This document shows, in pieces, positions 7,097-13,350 of a stretch of 13,350 bases of DNA. Position numbers and translations under genes: made by a program. This DNA comes from Chrysochromulina parva (lineage: Eukaryota > Haptophyta > Prymnesiales > Chrysochromulinaceae): contig PJAB01001601.1 of the NCBI GenBank assembly GCA_002887195.1, forward strand, positions 1 to 13,350. Reading direction: 5' to 3'. A model generated the notes under the pieces. It saw nothing but the letters and a program-made list of their open reading frames with translations. It did no database searches and was not told the DNA's origin. How positions within the stretch are numbered: the first letter of the stretch is position 1; the number at the start of each line of letters is the position of its first letter.

Positions 7097-7684
7097 TCAA
7101 GTCGAACTCTCTGCGGCCGGTGCCGCGTCCCGTCTACCCTCTGCCACGTCTACCCTCTGCCATGAATTGGAGCCAGACTTTGGCGGCTCGTCCATGATAC
7201 ACGCCCAAACCAATTCTCCCTTGTGCATGACTCGCTGGCAATCTTCGCCCTTAGCCAGTGCGTCTTTCAACTCTGGCTCCGCGCAAATCCAAGCGTTCAG
7301 CTTACCACCTTTACAGCCAAATACCATGGTCGCATACTGGTCCAGGGTGACCTGCCGTTGAAGGGTTAGTGGCACTCAGCGATCACAGCAGCAGTGCAAG
7401 GGTGCGCGGAAACGGAGGTATCTTAATGGGTGGCAGCATACTATTTCGCATCCGTCTTCGGGCGGTTGGTACTCAGGAGCAGGTGGCTTGTACTCAGGAA
7501 CCCGACCGTCCCGCACCTCAATGGGGACCGGATCCTCGATCGGGTCTTTCGTTGGGTCCCAACGCATCACCACTGATGCAGAACGTGCAGACTGAGGAGC
7601 GCAGCTAGGAACTGCAAAAGGGTGAATGCGCAATGCATTGATCGGCGTGGCCAAAAGCAGCAGCACATGCCGCAAAGGCCGCAT
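7097..7684 (-). CDS. Two-exon gene, probable plastid-targeted small protein
   Basis: Exon 1 is 7684-7442 and exon 2 is 7351-7097, joined in phase 0 to 165 residues. A signal peptide opens it (MRPLRHVLLLLATPINA), followed by a basic, Ser/Ala-containing stretch up to SASVVM, which fits a bipartite leader for a secondary plastid. The mature part has a charged, Pro-rich segment (WDPTKDPIEDPVPIEVRDGR, then EYKPPAPEYQPPEDG) and, after the junction, a compact region: VTLDQYATMVFGCKGGKLNA and LAKGEDCQRVMHKGELVWAC. I do not recognise the family. Read without splicing, exon 1 runs into unrelated Cys/Arg-rich codons and a stop, while exon 2 has a good frame but no leader; the intron reconciles the two. 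The last residues follow a 16-bp tandem duplication (7131-7162) that is not a multiple of three, so the C-terminal tail is uncertain. Confidence 0.68.
7131..7162. repeat. 16-bp perfect tandem duplication in a coding end
   Basis: Two adjacent copies of CGTCTACCCTCTGCCA lie near the 3' end of the two-exon gene. Because 16 is not a multiple of three, the duplication changes the frame of everything after it on the minus strand (the last 20 or so codons). Confidence 0.9.
7352..7441 (-). other. Spliceosomal intron, 90 nt
   Basis: On the minus strand the intron begins GTATGC (7441-7436) and ends GGCAG (7352). A consensus branch point CTAAC (7369-7365) lies about 14 bases before the acceptor. Removing it joins ...GCEI to VTLDQY in phase 0. 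It is the only intron I can define with all three signals in the window. Confidence 0.72.
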
Positions 7685-8015
7685 CGGACGCGAAAAGATG
7701 AACTCGTACGCGCCAACGCAGGAACAAGCGGGTTATGATTGCACGCCCACTTCGTCAATGTGTGTCGCAAGGAATGTCAAGTCAAGTTATGTATAGACTT
7801 GACTTGACTTGTGACGCAAACTTGGTTGCCGCCACATCCAATACTTGTTGACCACGGATCAATGACTTTCGAGAGAGTATAGAGACTTCTGAAGGCGGCG
7901 TCCGGTTAATGACAAAAACAACTAAAAACAAACCCCCGCGTCGCCCGGCCGGCCGCCGCCCGAGGCGCGCGCGCGCGCGCGCACGAGCTCAAACACACTC
8001 AGGTCACGGCTCACC
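7685..8015. other. Gene-free spacer with strong hairpin and GC dinucleotide run
   Basis: This is the 3' flank of the coiled-coil gene and the upstream region of the two-exon gene. I find no gene. It holds a 12-bp-arm inverted repeat (7776-7808), an A-rich stretch (about 7913-7932, T-rich in the direction of the coiled-coil transcript) and an alternating (GC)n run (7965-7982) that could form Z-DNA. Confidence 0.5.
7776..7808. repeat. Inverted repeat GTCAAGTCAAGT, 12-bp arms
   Basis: The perfect arms GTCAAGTCAAGT (7776-7787) and ACTTGACTTGAC (7797-7808) enclose a 9-base AT-rich loop. The arm is itself a tandem of GTCAA. It lies about 210 bp downstream of the coiled-coil gene. A related single arm, GTCAAGTCAAGTCA, occurs at 6686-6699. 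It could be a transcript-end hairpin or the relic of a small element. Confidence 0.75.
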
Positions 8016-9563
8016 TCACACACGGCTCACCCCACGCTCGTCCAGTGCATTCAATGCAGTTGCACGAGCACTTCCTCGGATCGAGGCCAGGCCACCTCGC
8101 GCCGAGGCCTGTTGATGCAGCCTGCGAAGCGAGCTTGCTTCCCACTGCCGCTGCTCGTGCTTGCTCACGAATCGGTGCTCGTAGATCTCGGCCACATTCT
8201 TGCGGTTACTGCGCAGGACCCTGGCCTTGGTCTCCGCCACCAGATGATCATTCGATCGCTCTGACCTGGCCGACGCGCGGCGCTGTGCCACGACGTCTGC
8301 CTTGCTTTGCCTGGCTCGTGCACGGAAGCTTAGGGCTCGCCGCTTGTTCTCTCGCGCGCGCGTCAGATACTCTTGGTCTCTTATCAGTCGCTCAGCGGCC
8401 CGCGCCCTGGCCGCTTCGCGCGTCGTGTCCACCGATGCCCTGGCGTCCTCGTTGGCCGATCGCCTGGCCTCTAGGATGGCGGAGCGCGCCGCTTTGACCG
8501 CCTCGATGGTGAGCCGGCACCATCCAAGCTGCTGCTGCTTCGCCTGCGCTACCTCGTGAAGGATGGCCTCGCGTGTGCGTGTGCCCTCCTCGCACGCCAC
8601 CTGCTTTGCACGCGCCTCGCTCGCATCGAGCCGTAAGTCGAGACTTCGCGCCTCGGCGACCAAAACGCCCACTTGCGCAGCAAAGAGCCGCCGGTGCATC
8701 ACGCGCGTCTCCTCGCGCCGTGAGGCGGCCTCCTTCTGCTCGCGCACAATCTCGGTGCGCTCGCTGAGCATGGCGACCTCCAAGCCGTGGATGCGCTCGC
8801 GCCGGCCTCGAGCACTCTCGACGCGCTCCCTCCCCTGTGCGGCCCATTCCTCCGCCTGTTGAGCCTTGAGGACCTCGCGCGATTCGCGCCTGGCTCGGCA
8901 CTCTTGCACCTGCTCTCGCGCAGCCTCAGCGGCCCTGAAGCGTGAGAAGGTGGCCGTCGTCGTGCTCGATGAAGGCTTCAAAGGTGGCAGCGCGGCGATT
9001 GCAAGGCTCTTTAGGTCGGTAGCAAGGCGGCCATCACCGTCATCGGTCGCCGACCGTGCCAGTGCAAGGCGAGCGGCGAGGGCGGCATTCGCGTTTGCCA
9101 GCTCCTGCGCCTCTGCATCCTTCCGAGCCTTCGACGAAGCCGCCGCCTTGGCTCGGCCCGCGCCTACTGATGTGCCGTGTGCGGCGACGCCATTAGTGAT
9201 GTCGCTATTTGTGACTTCTTTGGTATTCTTCAGCTTTCCGCGCAACGCCTTGTTCGGTGCGGCGATGCGCACCGCCTCTGCGTCCTTCTGACCCCGTTCC
9301 CCTGCCTTGGATGCCGTTGCTGCTTGGGCGTCCAAGGTGGTGACATCTGCGGCGTTGTCCTCGCAAATGGTGTCATATGTGTCTGTGATTGTATTCTTGA
9401 GCTTGTCGAGCATGACCATGTTCTGTGCGGCGATGCGCGCTGCCTCCATCTCTCGTGGCGAGCCTTCTTGTCGCGACATCCCGGGCATGGATTTGTCTTG
9501 GTCCGACATCCCGGGAGTCAGGCCGGAATGGTCATGACCAAAGACTCTCATTCTGTACGCCAC
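8016..9563 (-). CDS. Charged coiled-coil protein with three N-terminal repeats
   Basis: The 515-residue product is rich in Ala, Arg and Glu. Residues about 9-34 carry a PGMSDQD/PGMSRQE duplication. Three related units follow: about 39-59 (EAARIAAQNMVMLDKLKN), 95-115 (AEAVRIAAPNKALRGKLKN) and 149-170 (DAEAQELANANAALAARLAL), with the pattern AxRIAAxNxxLxxKLKN. From about 205 to 490 the chain is almost wholly helical and charged, with long heptad-like stretches, then YEHRFVSKHEQRQWEASSLRRLH near the end. No enzyme motif, signal peptide or membrane segment is seen. The repeat and composition recall cytoskeletal or axonemal coiled-coil proteins (for example the CFAP97-type R-I-x-x-x-N-x-x-L-x-x-K-L motif), but this is a weak resemblance. 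Alternative starts are Met5 and Met19. It lies 218 bp downstream of the armadillo/J-domain gene on the same strand. Confidence 0.75.
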   Translation of the reverse strand: MAYRMRVFGHDHSGLTPGMSDQDKSMPGMSRQEGSPREMEAARIAAQNMVMLDKLKNTITDTYDTICEDNAADVTTLDAQAATASKAGERGQKDAEAVRIAAPNKALRGKLKNTKEVTNSDITNGVAAHGTSVGAGRAKAAASSKARKDAEAQELANANAALAARLALARSATDDGDGRLATDLKSLAIAALPPLKPSSSTTTATFSRFRAAEAAREQVQECRARRESREVLKAQQAEEWAAQGRERVESARGRRERIHGLEVAMLSERTEIVREQKEAASRREETRVMHRRLFAAQVGVLVAEARSLDLRLDASEARAKQVACEEGTRTREAILHEVAQAKQQQLGWCRLTIEAVKAARSAILEARRSANEDARASVDTTREAARARAAERLIRDQEYLTRARENKRRALSFRARARQSKADVVAQRRASARSERSNDHLVAETKARVLRSNRKNVAEIYEHRFVSKHEQRQWEASSLRRLHQQASARGGLASIRGSARATALNALDERGVSRV

Positions 9564-9781
9564 TGAGGACTCGGCGCTTTCCGGGTCGGATGACTGTCGG
9601 ATGATGGCACTGTCACGACCAAAAGGAAAGTGTTCCGGCTACCATGGTACGATGAAAACAAAATTCTCTAATTCGGTATTCGCAATGCATGCAGCAAGAA
9701 GCAGCATCTCCTCTTCAACATACGTTAGTACACTGCGACCCACAGTCTATACTAACGTCCTACTAAAGGACCTGTCCCTGA
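9564..9781. promoter_or_regulatory. Spacer with 3' hairpin and TACCATGGTA palindrome
   Basis: Two tandem minus-strand genes are separated here. A perfect inverted repeat ACGTTAGTA (9722-9730) / TACTAACGT (9750-9758) with a 19-base loop lies 23 bp past the stop of the upstream gene and could be its transcript-end structure. The 10-bp palindrome TACCATGGTA (9640-9649) lies 76 bp before the coiled-coil start and is a candidate promoter site. Both roles are inferred. Confidence 0.4.
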
Positions 9782-12478
9782 CTAACGAGCCACCCGAGTA
9801 GGCGCAACTGGCGTTGGTGCGGCGGCGGCGCCAGCAGCGCAGCGGGCGTTTAGGGCGTCATGGCGCACCCGGCTCGCCTCATCGGGCCAGCTGGCGCCGC
9901 CCTGCATGAAGAGCATCTGAAGAGTCATCAGCTCTGTGAGCTCCTCGGGACTGAGCGACGCCGGCGGCCGCTGCTGCTGCTGTGGGGCTGTCGACGCTGG
10001 CTGCCGTGGCGGCAACGGGTTCGGAGGCTCGGCCGCACACCTAGGGCTCGAGCCGCCGCCCATCATCCATGCCAGTGCCTTCTCCCATCGACGACGGCGG
10101 ACCGGATTGGCATCCAGCGAGTGCGGCCCCGATGAGGATGCTGGCGTTGTGCGCGCCGTCCCGGGCGGGTGGGTCGGCGGACAAGGCGTGCGCGCCGTCC
10201 CGGGCGGGCGGGTCGGCGGAAAAGGCGAGCGCATCGGCCGAGGCGCCGACTCGGTGGCCGCCGCCGAGGTGGTCGGCCCGCCGGTCGGCACAAGCGGCAT
10301 ATGTGATGACGCACTCGTGATGGCGGCGTATGCCTCGGAGAGTCGCTTGAAGGCGGCCTCGCTATTCCTCGCGTGGTTCCGGTCGGGGTGCAGCTGCAGC
10401 GAGAGCTTCTTATAAGCCTTCTTCGCATCCGCGTCGGAGGCGAGGTGCGAGATCTCGAGCACACCGTGATGGTCACCCTCGGCGGTGGCCTGCACTCGGG
10501 CCACCACCGCCGCAGCAGCGGAGCCCGGCCCGTACTTCCGAAGGTGCTCGACGAGCCCGCGCGCGCTGGCCGTCTCACATAGCCGTAGGCTTTTCTCCGC
10601 GTGGCGTAGTGCGCCGACGTCATCGCCCGCATCGTGCAACTGCTGCGCACGTCCCAGCCACTCCTCAGCCGCGGCGCGGTTCGCTTCCGTCGGTAGCTCC
10701 ATCCGAGAGGAGTTCGATTGGGAGGTCGGTTGACGGAACTGATTGACGGAACCGATCGAAGGACGGGAGGAGTTCGATTGGGAAGTCGCATCTGGCGGCG
10801 CGGCGGGAGCGGCGGCGGCAGAGTTGGCGGGAGTTGGGGTGAAACTGGCTGCGGAAGTGGTGGCGGGAGCGGGAGAGGGAGCGGCGGGAGCGGAGGCGGG
10901 GGCGGCTGCGGGGGCGGGGGCGGAGGCAGAGGCGGAAGCGACGGCGGGGGCGGGGGCGGCTGCGGGGGCGGGGGCGGCGGCGGAAGCGACGGCGAGGGCG
11001 GCGGCAGCTGCCGGTGAGGCGGTGGAGGCGGTGGAGGCGGTGGAGGCGGTTGAGGCGGTGGAGGCGGTGGAGGCGGTGGAGGCGGTGGAGGCGGTGGAGG
11101 CGTTGGAGGTGGTGGAGGTGGTGGAGGCGGTGGGGGCGGTGGTGGTGAATGCTGCCACTTTCACCGGCGCGGCAGCAGCCGCCACGCTGGTGGCTGCCCT
11201 CGTCGTCGTCGCTGTAGCCGACGCCTGACCGAGGCGTAGCGGGTCGCTCAACACGGCGCTAGGCAACTGCTCCTCGAGTTCGTCTGGCGCCGTGTTGAGC
11301 TCTTCGAGCACCTCCTCGACCGCCCCATCCACGTGCATCCACGTGCGCCTTACGGGCGATGGTGGATCCATCCGAGCTGTACGCGCCGCCGCCTCCTCCT
11401 CGATCTCCTCAATCTCATCGGCGGACTCCGCCGCAGCGGCACCGGCCGGCGCGTGCGCTGGCGCGGCAGCAGCACGAGCAGCAGCGGCGGCGGCGGTAGC
11501 AGCAGTAGCGGCGGGCGCGGCGGCTGCCTCCGCCCCCTCCGGCAGCTCCTCGAGAGGAACCCCCAGCGTCGCTTCGTACGCCTCCCACGCGGCCGTTAAG
11601 TGGAATTGTAACGTCAGGAGCTCGGCTGTCATGGCGCCGTCCTGAGCCTGCTGAGCCTCGAGGACGGCGGCGCGCCGCGCGAGGACCATATGGCACGCCT
11701 CGAGGGCGTCGAGCCACGCCACGCCACGTGCGTCCACCGGAACTCTCAACAAACGCCCGATACGGCGCGGGCCGTCCATGGCGCGCACGCCGCAACTGAG
11801 GCGTCGGCGTGCGCGCTGAACAGCAAAGTCCTCGAGCTTAGCCTCATGCTCCCGCTGGCGTACCGCGTGCGAGGCCTGCTCGCTCAGTTGGGGCCCTGTG
11901 CCGCCCAAGGTGCGCGCCGCGAGCAGTGTCAGGTTTTTGAGCGCGCCCGACGCATAGCGAACCACGCGCGGGTCAGCATGCGCAAGCAGCGCCTCGAGCC
12001 TCGTCTCGCCGCCGATGGCCACGATGCGGGCGGCCCACGCGGCGTCATGGCACAGGTTTTGGAGCGCGGCGGCAGCGACGAGCAGCACCGACGGCTCCTC
12101 GCCGTCGCCGACGCACGTCATCAGGGAGCTCTCGAGCCCGATGCCGAGGAGCAATGCCTTGGTCTGGCTGGAGCGCGGGTCGACTGCGTCGCTGCAGAGG
12201 TTGCTGAGGGCGAAGAGGGCGTGTGCACGTATCTCTGGGGCGGTGGTATCCGCGACACATCGCGCGAGCCTCGCGACAATGCCACTCTCCCTGAGCGTGG
12301 TGCCAAGCACAGCGCCGTCCTCACCAAAGGCCTCGCCAACGATCGCCGCGAGGCTCTCGGTGGCGGCGGCGCGCGAGCTCGCGTCGCTAGAATCGAGCAG
12401 CGCGACGTACTCGGCGACCGAAATCTCCTCGTCCTCTGAAACGACCTCCGCAGCGCCCTCGGCCAACTCGGCGGCCAT
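9782..12478 (-). CDS. Armadillo-repeat and J-domain (Hsp40) fusion protein
   Basis: From ATG at 12478 the product is 898 residues. Residues about 19-185 contain armadillo-type helical repeats (SVAEYVALLDSSDASSRAAA, ALFALSNLCSDAV, AAALQNLCHDA, VRYASGALKNLTLLA). A helical region (to about 310) and a very Ala/Thr/Ser/Pro-rich linker (about 320-590, with a Thr-Ala-Ser repeat) follow. Residues about 600-635 (AEEWLGRAQQLHDAGDDVGA) resemble the helical segment ahead of the J domain in DNAJB12/14-like proteins. The J domain (about 666-717) has KKAYKKLSLQL, the H697-P-D motif needed to stimulate Hsp70, and AAFKRLSEAYAAI. The Pro-rich tail includes a duplicated 13-residue unit. The role is probably Hsp70 recruitment to an armadillo-bound client; the client is unknown. 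I prefer 12478 (ACTATGGCC) over the ATGs at 12508 and 12505 because a TACATGTA element lies 2 bp upstream of 12508. Confidence 0.85.
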   Translation of the reverse strand: MAAELAEGAAEVVSEDEEISVAEYVALLDSSDASSRAAATESLAAIVGEAFGEDGAVLGTTLRESGIVARLARCVADTTAPEIRAHALFALSNLCSDAVDPRSSQTKALLLGIGLESSLMTCVGDGEEPSVLLVAAAALQNLCHDAAWAARIVAIGGETRLEALLAHADPRVVRYASGALKNLTLLAARTLGGTGPQLSEQASHAVRQREHEAKLEDFAVQRARRRLSCGVRAMDGPRRIGRLLRVPVDARGVAWLDALEACHMVLARRAAVLEAQQAQDGAMTAELLTLQFHLTAAWEAYEATLGVPLEELPEGAEAAAAPAATAATAAAAAARAAAAPAHAPAGAAAAESADEIEEIEEEAAARTARMDPPSPVRRTWMHVDGAVEEVLEELNTAPDELEEQLPSAVLSDPLRLGQASATATTTRAATSVAAAAAPVKVAAFTTTAPTASTTSTTSNASTASTASTASTASTASTASTASTASTASPAAAAALAVASAAAPAPAAAPAPAVASASASAPAPAAAPASAPAAPSPAPATTSAASFTPTPANSAAAAPAAPPDATSQSNSSRPSIGSVNQFRQPTSQSNSSRMELPTEANRAAAEEWLGRAQQLHDAGDDVGALRHAEKSLRLCETASARGLVEHLRKYGPGSAAAAVVARVQATAEGDHHGVLEISHLASDADAKKAYKKLSLQLHPDRNHARNSEAAFKRLSEAYAAITSASSHMPLVPTGGPTTSAAATESAPRPMRSPFPPTRPPGTARTPCPPTHPPGTARTTPASSSGPHSLDANPVRRRRWEKALAWMMGGGSSPRCAAEPPNPLPPRQPASTAPQQQQRPPASLSPEELTELMTLQMLFMQGGASWPDEASRVRHDALNARCAAGAAAAPTPVAPTRVAR
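10151..10228. repeat. 39-bp tandem duplication in the J-domain protein gene
   Basis: Two 39-bp units (10151-10189 and 10190-10228) differ at only a few bases. They encode two 13-residue Pro-rich units containing PPT[RH]PPGTAR, so the duplication keeps frame. Confidence 0.85.
10860..11143. repeat. G-rich low-complexity tract, Thr-Ala-Ser and Ala-Pro repeats
   Basis: The plus strand (template of the armadillo/J-domain gene) carries dense G runs such as GCGGGGGCGGGGGCGG near 10910-10980. From about 11012 to 11143 it carries roughly a dozen copies of the 9-mer GGTGGAGGC. These encode Ala/Pro-rich and (Thr-Ala-Ser)n linker sequence on the minus strand. The G runs could form quadruplexes and the 9-mer array is expected to vary in length. 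Confidence 0.85.
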
Positions 12479-12510
12479 AGTGCGGAAATCGTGAGACTTT
12501 CTCATCATGG

Positions 12511-12518
12511 TACATGTA
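12511..12518. promoter_or_regulatory. TACATGTA palindrome upstream of armadillo/J-domain gene
   Basis: Within GGTACATGTACTGTA, this octamer lies 32 bp upstream of the chosen start codon at 12478. Read on the minus strand, the flank is TACAGTACATGTACC, the reverse complement of the element before the dioxygenase gene. Confidence 0.5.
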
Positions 12519-12604
12519 CTGTAAGTCTGTTTCATCCGATTACAATATGGGCCCAGGGGGCGAGAACAGGGGACCCGCTTTTCCTTTCGTCTCTCTTTAC
12601 GGAT

Positions 12605-12808
12605 TGTAGGAAGGTCGGAGGTACCAACCCAAAGAGACAGACCAACCCAAAGTGTCTCAATGCACGTCTCATTGAGTCGTGGATAGTAGACTGCGACGTG
12701 TTGAACTGTTGATCGAGTGCCTCGTCGCTCGTGGGACGCTTTCTCGCTTTGGGTTGGTCTGTCCCTTAGGGTTGGTACCTGAGGTACCGTACCTCCGACC
12801 TTCCTACA
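12605..12808. repeat. Long inverted repeat, possible MITE or hairpin RNA
   Basis: The left arm (12605-12652, 48 bp) and right arm (12747-12808, 62 bp) are reverse complements except for a few substitutions and a 14-base insertion (a GGTACC-containing duplication) in the right arm. The unpaired middle is 94 bases and contains a smaller stem CTCAATG/CATTGAG (12656-12676). Within each arm the CCAACCCAAAG motif occurs twice, the second right-arm copy being varied. No target-site duplication is obvious at the ends. Confidence 0.8.
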
Positions 12809-12963
12809 TGTATGAGCATCCAGTCGAAGTGTCGAAAGTCAGCTTCATGTACATGTAAGTCGCGTGTCGCGGCCACACCCGCGCTCATCACACCCCCGCG
12901 CTTCCGCGCTCACTGGTCGGCTCCGCTTCCCCTAGTCGATAAGGTCGAACGCACATACATGTA
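12805..12963. promoter_or_regulatory. Cluster of three TACATGTA palindromes
   Basis: The octamer occurs at 12805-12812, 12850-12857 (within CATGTACATG) and 12956-12963 (ATACATGTAC). Three copies within 160 bp, outside any recognisable gene, suggest a regulatory region or an unannotated transcript start. The first overlaps the outer end of the long inverted repeat. Confidence 0.4.
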
Positions 12964-12995
12964 CGCACAAGTCAAGGCATTGATCGCGAGTCCTC

Positions 12996-13020
12996 TGAGT
13001 ACTCACACTCAGAGTACTCA
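12996..13020. repeat. Inverted repeat of palindromic arms
   Basis: The arms TGAGTACTC and GAGTACTCA enclose ACACTCA. Each arm contains the 8-bp palindrome GAGTACTC, so the site is both an inverted and a direct repeat. It may be a paired binding site; nothing supports a specific factor. Confidence 0.6.
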
Positions 13021-13266
13021 ATTGAGAAATGTTGCTTGGGAGGCGGGGAGGCCGTGTTTCTTCAAGTTTATCCTGAGCCTTCTACCCGGAGTTCGCCAAC
13101 GACGCGTAACCACACGATCCAGGGTCCCTGAGCGGGGCCTATAATTGCGTGACGAAACTATTAATCAAATAAATTAAATCCTGCATAGGACCTTCCTAAA
13201 GTGCGCCCAACTATTAAAGGGACATTTGGAAATAAGTAACGCGTCTCCGCGTGCAGATTCCCAGGA

Positions 13267-13350
13267 ATGGAAAATCGCACTCCGCCACACACGCCGCGCG
13301 ATGCCGCCTGCGCGCGCGCGCGCACGCCGAAGCCTGATGGCCGACGACGA
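13267..13350 (+). CDS. Possible 5' end of a gene running off the right edge
   Basis: The frame from ATG at 13267 (MENRTPPHTPRDAACARART...) is open to the edge, but it crosses an alternating GC run and is Arg-rich. A second ATG at 13337 in a strong context (CTGATGGCC, reading MADD...) is open in another frame. Either could be the start of a gene whose body lies outside the window. The nearby AT-rich block and TACATGTA sites make a promoter here plausible. With at most 28 codons, no function can be given. Confidence 0.2.
   Translation, partial: MENRTPPHTPRDAACARARTPKPDGRRR

Larger units (their letters stand above)
12541..13266. other. Gene-free region with large inverted repeat and palindrome cluster
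   Basis: I find no convincing gene in these 726 bases. They hold a 204-bp inverted-repeat structure (12605-12808), three TACATGTA palindromes (12805, 12850, 12956), a GAGTACTC double palindrome (12996-13020) and an AT-rich stretch with AATAAATTAAAT (13168-13179). A promoter for a gene starting just right of 13267 is possible. Confidence 0.5.

Noticed and set aside
10743..11228. A plus-strand frame with Val-Glu-Ala repeats
   Set aside because: It is the reverse reading of the Thr-Ala-Ser linker repeat in the armadillo/J-domain gene, which continues in frame on both sides.
12531..12533. Starting the armadillo/J-domain protein at the upstream ATG near 12535
   Set aside because: That would place the TACATGTA palindrome inside the coding sequence; the start at 12478 has better context and leaves room for a transcription start.
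12761..12780. TTAGGG near 12766 as an internal telomere repeat
   Set aside because: Only one unit occurs, and it is explained by the arm of the inverted repeat.
13310..13323. GC dinucleotide runs here and at 7965-7982 as functional elements
   Set aside because: Simple alternating repeats are common in GC-rich genomes; only a possible Z-DNA tendency can be stated.
1..13350. CRISPR arrays, tRNA or rRNA genes, viral genes and bacterial-style operons
   Set aside because: No regularly spaced repeats, no tRNA-type T-arm sequence in a foldable context, no rRNA-like sequence and no viral hallmark proteins were seen on either strand.

Overview
The window looks like nuclear DNA of a GC-rich, intron-poor unicellular eukaryote, most likely a marine alga with a secondary plastid (a haptophyte, or less likely a stramenopile). 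The grounds are: mostly intronless genes with eukaryotic domain types (armadillo repeats, J domain, PIH1, CS), Ala/Gly/Ser low-complexity protein segments, a secreted protein with Cys-rich modules ending in C-x-W-C-K-C-K-x-C, one short gene with a CTAAC-branch-point intron and a plastid-type leader, and no bacterial operons or ribosome binding sites. The taxonomic call is inference.

Layout, left to right. (1) 1-709 minus: an acidic, Pro-rich protein of unknown function that runs off the left edge in a Gly-Gly-Ala repeat. (2) 1165-2298 minus: a protein with a C-terminal CS (p23/NudC-like) domain. (3) 2544-3644 plus: a predicted type I membrane protein with two copies of an 8-cysteine module; it is divergent from gene 2 and shares a 245-bp intergenic region with it. 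(4) 3944-5365 plus: a 2-oxoglutarate/Fe(II) dioxygenase-like protein. (5) 5805-6422 minus: a PIH1-domain protein with a CDC37-like N-terminal motif, convergent with gene 4. (6) 7684-7097 minus: a small two-exon gene, probably plastid-targeted. (7) 8016-9563 minus: a charged coiled-coil protein with three N-terminal repeats. (8) 9782-12478 minus: an armadillo-repeat plus J-domain fusion. (9) 12541-13350: no confident gene, but a large inverted repeat and a cluster of palindromes.

Three of the eight genes carry domains typical of Hsp90/Hsp70 co-chaperones (CS, PIH1, J domain). In eukaryotes such families meet in R2TP and in axonemal dynein pre-assembly. Whether the grouping is more than chance cannot be told from one window.

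The most interesting non-coding signal is the 8-bp palindrome TACATGTA. It occurs six times, never inside a called gene. Copies lie 72, 47 and 32 bp upstream of the chosen start codons of genes 2, 4 and 8, and three more lie close together at 12805-12963. Related TAC...GTA palindromes lie upstream of genes 5 and 7. I infer a lineage-specific promoter element.
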